From assembly GCA_030150135.1 (NCBI GenBank), contig JASLGO010000029.1, positions 1 to 15,754 of the forward strand: DNA of 15,754 nt, given 5' to 3'. Every line of letters begins with the position of its first letter. Within the stretch, counting starts at the first letter, position 1. Source of the DNA: Aquirhabdus sp. (GTDB lineage: Bacteria; Pseudomonadota; Gammaproteobacteria; Pseudomonadales; Moraxellaceae). The notes under the pieces are model-generated. The model had not been told where the DNA came from and did not search any database. It worked only from the letters and a program-made list of their open reading frames with translations. Made by a program: the position numbers and the translations under genes. Below, one piece after another: positions 13,099-15,754 of this stretch.

Positions 13099-14544
13099 TT
13101 ATTTTTCTGTCGATGTTTTAAATTGATGTGCAACTCGCCGCTCACGAACTCGTAAGCGAAGTAGGAGCAGAGTTGCGGCGACAGCGAGCCCTAATAATAA
13201 GCCAAACCAAAAGCCCTGAGCGCCATAGTTAAGAACTCTTGAGAGTAATATCCCAGTAGGGAAGGCGACGACCCAATAGGCAAAGAACGTAATCAACATG
13301 GGAACGCTTGTATCTTGCATACCACGCAAACATCCCGCTGTCGTGACTTGCCATGAGTCTGCTAACTGATATGCCATCGCAAAGAGTAGCAAAGTTGCTG
13401 CAAGGGTTTGGACATGTAAATCACTGCTGTAAATTGCAGTAATATCATGGCGAAAAATGGCAATGAAACTCATGGATAAAAGCGCTAAACAACTACCAAG
13501 CGTGAGTCCTACGCGACGTAATCGACGCATGGCTGCGGCATCTTTTTGTCCATAAAACTGTCCCATGCGAATGGTCACAGCGGTTGCTAATGATAAAGGA
13601 ATCATAAATAGCTGAGAGGTTGCCGAAAGAGCAACCTGATGTGCAGCAATCACAGTATCTCCGAGAGGACTTAGGACAATTGCAGCGAAGCTAAATAAAG
13701 TCACCTCAAAAAAAATCGCAATACCAATTGGAAAACCCAAAACCACAATACGACGAATTAACGCAAAATCAGGACGATTAAAGTGGCTAAATATACGAAT
13801 GGTCTGATAGGGCTTAGCTGTAGATAAATAGATAACTAATGCAATCAGCATGAACCACTCAATGATTGCTGTTGCAAACCCACAACCTGCTCCGCCTAAA
13901 GCAGGAACATGAATCGATCCAATATGGAAACCATAAATAAATAAATAGTTTGTCGGCACAGTAAGGATTAAGCCAACGATACTAATGATCGTCACAGGTC
14001 GAGGTCTGCCAAGAGCCTCTGTATAGCAGCGCAGTGTTGTATAAAATGCAATGGCAGGCATGCCAAATGAAATACCAAATAAGAATAACCGAGTCTTTTC
14101 TTGTAACGGTTGAGGCATTTCTAGCGGTGTAAATAATAGCGGTGACAGTTGTAATAACGATAAGCCAGCTAGACCTAGCGCTAATGCTAACCATAATGCT
14201 TGGCGTGTAATAAGAGGAATTCTGTGTATCGATTGTTCATCTAATACGCGAGCACCGAATGCTTGAGCGACCAATGCCGTGGTTGCCTGTAAAATCCCGC
14301 TAATCAGTAACAATAACGGCAACCAAAAACCAACCCCCAAGGCAACCGATGCAAGATCTGCGGGTGAGACGCGACCAGCCATAATCGTATCAACTAATCC
14401 AAATGCTGCCTGTGCAACCTGAGTGAGTAAAATCGGAAGCATGAGTGTGAGCAGGGTTCGTGCCTCACGTGTAGATAGTGGCGCGGACTTCCATAATCGG
14501 ACAGGCGAGATTTTGGATAAGAAGTGGGGTGGTAAATTAAACAA
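13099..14544 (-). CDS. abeM: MATE-family multidrug efflux transporter, AbeM-like
   Basis: This encodes a 481-residue inner-membrane protein with about twelve hydrophobic segments in two six-helix halves, as in NorM-type MATE exporters. Blocks such as FGLVDTIMAGR (48-58), LSPLGDTVIAAHQ and AAGCLRGMQDT closely resemble AbeM of Acinetobacter, an H+-coupled pump exporting quinolones, aminoglycosides and dyes. It is about 30 residues longer than AbeM, mostly at the N-terminus. The only start upstream of the first membrane helix is TTG at 14544 with at best a weak GGCG-type ribosome binding site. An in-frame TGA lies 21 bases further up, and the next ATG is inside helix one. No terminator is visible after it. 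The gene symbol reflects resemblance, not proven orthology. Confidence 0.85.
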   Translation of the reverse strand: MFNLPPHFLSKISPVRLWKSAPLSTREARTLLTLMLPILLTQVAQAAFGLVDTIMAGRVSPADLASVALGVGFWLPLLLLISGILQATTALVAQAFGARVLDEQSIHRIPLITRQALWLALALGLAGLSLLQLSPLLFTPLEMPQPLQEKTRLFLFGISFGMPAIAFYTTLRCYTEALGRPRPVTIISIVGLILTVPTNYLFIYGFHIGSIHVPALGGAGCGFATAIIEWFMLIALVIYLSTAKPYQTIRIFSHFNRPDFALIRRIVVLGFPIGIAIFFEVTLFSFAAIVLSPLGDTVIAAHQVALSATSQLFMIPLSLATAVTIRMGQFYGQKDAAAMRRLRRVGLTLGSCLALLSMSFIAIFRHDITAIYSSDLHVQTLAATLLLFAMAYQLADSWQVTTAGCLRGMQDTSVPMLITFFAYWVVAFPTGILLSRVLNYGAQGFWFGLLLGLAVAATLLLLRLRVRERRVAHQFKTSTEK

Positions 14545-14610
14545 TCGAGTCGCCGTCTCATATCAAGGTTGTGCGAAAGTCATCATTGTAAAGCAAGTTA
14601 AACAGTAAAA

Positions 14611-14639
14611 TTGCTGCAATATTTTTAAAATGATACAAC
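14611..14639 (+). promoter_or_regulatory. Promoter of the glutamine amidotransferase gene
   Basis: TTGCTG (14611-14616), a 17-bp spacer and TACAAC (14634-14639) preceded by TGA form a plausible sigma-70 promoter with an extended -10. Transcription would start about 30 bases before the ATG. On the other strand, TACAAT (14590-14585) could serve as the -10 box of the MATE gene, although its -35 is poor. The two promoters would face away from each other. Confidence 0.5.
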
Positions 14640-14675
14640 TTGGAATATTTGTTTCACTATTTAAAGGAATACCAA

Positions 14676-15413
14676 ATGTCTCATTTGCGCGTTCATTACT
14701 TCCAGCATATTGCCAACGAAGGTCTAGGTAGTCCTGAGGTTTGGTTAACACGGCATCAGGCTATTGTGACCACTACAGAGTTTTTTACTCTAGCTCAAGG
14801 TGACTCTCATATCACTTTGCCATCTTATGATGATGTGGATTTATTAATCATTATGGGCGGCGGGATGAGTGTAAACGATGAGGATATCTATCCGTGGCTG
14901 ATTGCTGAAAAGCAGTGGATTCGTCAATTTATTGATTTAGGTAAGCCTGTGGTAGGGCTCTGCTTAGGTGGGCAATTAATTGCAAATAGCTTAGGTGCGC
15001 CAGTTACTAAAAATAAAGTTAAAGAAATCGGATGGTGGCGTGTATCTGGAAAACCTGCGCGTTCATCTCATCCAAACGTCTTTCAGTTCCCTGATTCGAT
15101 CATTGCATTAAGCTGGCATGGCGATACATTTGAAATACCTCACGGTGCTATTTGGCTTGCAGAAAATGAAGCATGTCCAAATCAAGCCTTTCAATATGGT
15201 GATCGCGTATTAGGCTTTCAGTTTCATCCAGAAATTACACCGCAAAATTTGATCATGTTTTTGTCGGATAATGGTTATGACGAGATGACTCAAGGCACTC
15301 AGGTGACTGCGTATGTACAATCGCCAGAGCAAATAGGCAGTGTTCCTGTCGAACAGTTCTATCCTGCGAATCAATTACTTGAGCGCGCTCTCGATTACGT
15401 AACTCGAAAATAA
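14676..15413 (+). CDS. Class I glutamine amidotransferase (GMP synthase-like domain)
   Basis: This encodes a 245-residue stand-alone class I glutamine amidotransferase. The nucleophile elbow GLCLGGQ (94-100, Cys96) and FHPE (183-186, His184 and Glu186) complete the Cys-His-Glu triad. The oxyanion segment IIMGGGMSVND (58-68) and SWHGDTF (146-152) fit the GMP synthase-like subgroup. Such proteins release ammonia from glutamine, or act on gamma-glutamyl compounds; some cleave gamma-glutamyl polyamines or thiols. No synthase domain or partner gene is adjacent, so the acceptor is unknown. A TTG at 14640 is in frame, but AAAGGAA six bases before ATG 14676 supports the shorter form. It precedes the S10 operon on the same strand, separated by 240 bp containing a separate promoter. 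Confidence 0.9.
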   Translation: MSHLRVHYFQHIANEGLGSPEVWLTRHQAIVTTTEFFTLAQGDSHITLPSYDDVDLLIIMGGGMSVNDEDIYPWLIAEKQWIRQFIDLGKPVVGLCLGGQLIANSLGAPVTKNKVKEIGWWRVSGKPARSSHPNVFQFPDSIIALSWHGDTFEIPHGAIWLAENEACPNQAFQYGDRVLGFQFHPEITPQNLIMFLSDNGYDEMTQGTQVTAYVQSPEQIGSVPVEQFYPANQLLERALDYVTRK

Positions 15414-15464
15414 TAAGTTTGTTAAGTAAACATCATTTATCTAAAAATAAAGCAGTGAATATAC

Positions 15465-15493
15465 TTGCTAAAAGTTTGATCAATGATTAGAAT
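15465..15493 (+). promoter_or_regulatory. Promoter of the S10 ribosomal operon
   Basis: TTGCTA (15465-15470), a 17-bp spacer and TAGAAT (15488-15493) preceded by TGAT make a good sigma-70 promoter. The start would be near 15500, giving a leader of about 150 nt before rpsJ. Confidence 0.6.
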
Positions 15494-15499
15494 GCAACA

Positions 15500-15653
15500 C
15501 GTTTTTCAGGCTAGCTATTGTTCTTTGATAACTAGCCTACAGTTGGGGCATCGTTCTCGACCTTAGTGAATTCATCGTCTTTGCTACTTCTTCTTAGGAA
15601 GAAAGTCGGCGGAGATTAGTTCTTTATTTGATTTTTGGTTTGGAAGTGATGTT
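15500..15653 (+). promoter_or_regulatory. Structured untranslated leader of rpsJ
   Basis: The leader holds two hairpins. AGGCTAG (15508-15514) pairs with CTAGCCT (15532-15538) around 17 nt. ACTTCTTC (15586-15593) pairs with GAAGAAAGT (15598-15606) around TTAG with one bulged A. Neither is followed by a T-tract, so they are not terminators. In Escherichia coli the S10 leader mediates autogenous control by protein L4. Whether this leader does so is inference. GGAAGTGA (15642-15649) is the rpsJ ribosome binding site. Confidence 0.4.
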
Positions 15654-15754
15654 ATGGCTAACCAAAGAATCCGTATCCGTCTGAAATCATTCGATCATCG
15701 TTTGATTGATCAGTCGGCTCAGGAAATCGTCGAGACTGCCAAGCGCACTGGTGC
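15654..15754 (+). CDS. rpsJ: 30S ribosomal protein S10, 5' part
   Basis: The 33 visible codons encode the S10 N-terminus (MANQRIRIRLKSFDHRLIDQ, continuing to AKRTGA), which is highly conserved. The gene runs off the right edge; full S10 is about 103 residues. S10 is part of the 30S head and, as NusE, joins transcription antitermination. It normally heads the S10-spc ribosomal protein operon, and the promoter and leader just upstream agree with that. GGAAGTGA upstream of the ATG supports the start. Confidence 0.97.
   Translation, partial: MANQRIRIRLKSFDHRLIDQSAQEIVETAKRTG

Overview
The window looks like chromosomal DNA from a gammaproteobacterium of the Moraxellaceae, most likely Acinetobacter or a close relative. 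Two things support this. The partial ribosomal protein S10 at the right edge begins MANQRIRIRLKSFDHRLIDQ, and the MATE pump shares many sequence blocks with AbeM of Acinetobacter. This placement comes from recalled family sequences, not from a search. No insertion sequence, integrase, tRNA, rRNA or CRISPR array was seen. Seventeen protein genes were identified, one of them partial.

Left part (1-6440) is mixed housekeeping and accessory content. It holds a small DUF1508/YegP protein, a divergent TrmB-family methyltransferase placed directly behind a strong terminator hairpin, an orphan branched-chain amino acid type binding lipoprotein, and a DUF4442 hotdog-like protein. The 3' end of the DUF4442 gene overlaps, tail to tail, an exported MORN-repeat protein made of nine exact 23-residue units. 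YgfZ (an iron-sulfur repair protein) and a TIGR03862-type flavoprotein then diverge from a shared intergenic region.

Centre (6452-11144, minus strand) is the most interesting part: a compact metal-response operon. A textbook MerR-type promoter (-35 and -10 boxes 20 bp apart with a 22-bp dyad between them) drives, in order, a MerR regulator, a glutaredoxin-MauE/DoxX membrane fusion, a membrane-anchored c-type cytochrome, the Tat-exported multicopper oxidase CopA, and the Met/His-rich outer-membrane protein CopB. The last four genes overlap by 4, 8 and 1 nt, so they are probably translationally coupled. CopA and CopB point to copper tolerance in the periplasm. The fusion protein, the cytochrome and the unusual cysteine set of the regulator make this differ from classical copABCD/pcoABCD. 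CopC and CopD are not present in the window.

Right part (11181-15754) holds a HopJ-family small protein and an ABC1/AarF-type atypical kinase that probably share a transcript ending in a clear terminator. These are followed by an AbeM-like MATE efflux pump that appears to start with TTG, a divergent class I glutamine amidotransferase, and the promoter, leader and start of rpsJ, the first gene of the S10 ribosomal operon.
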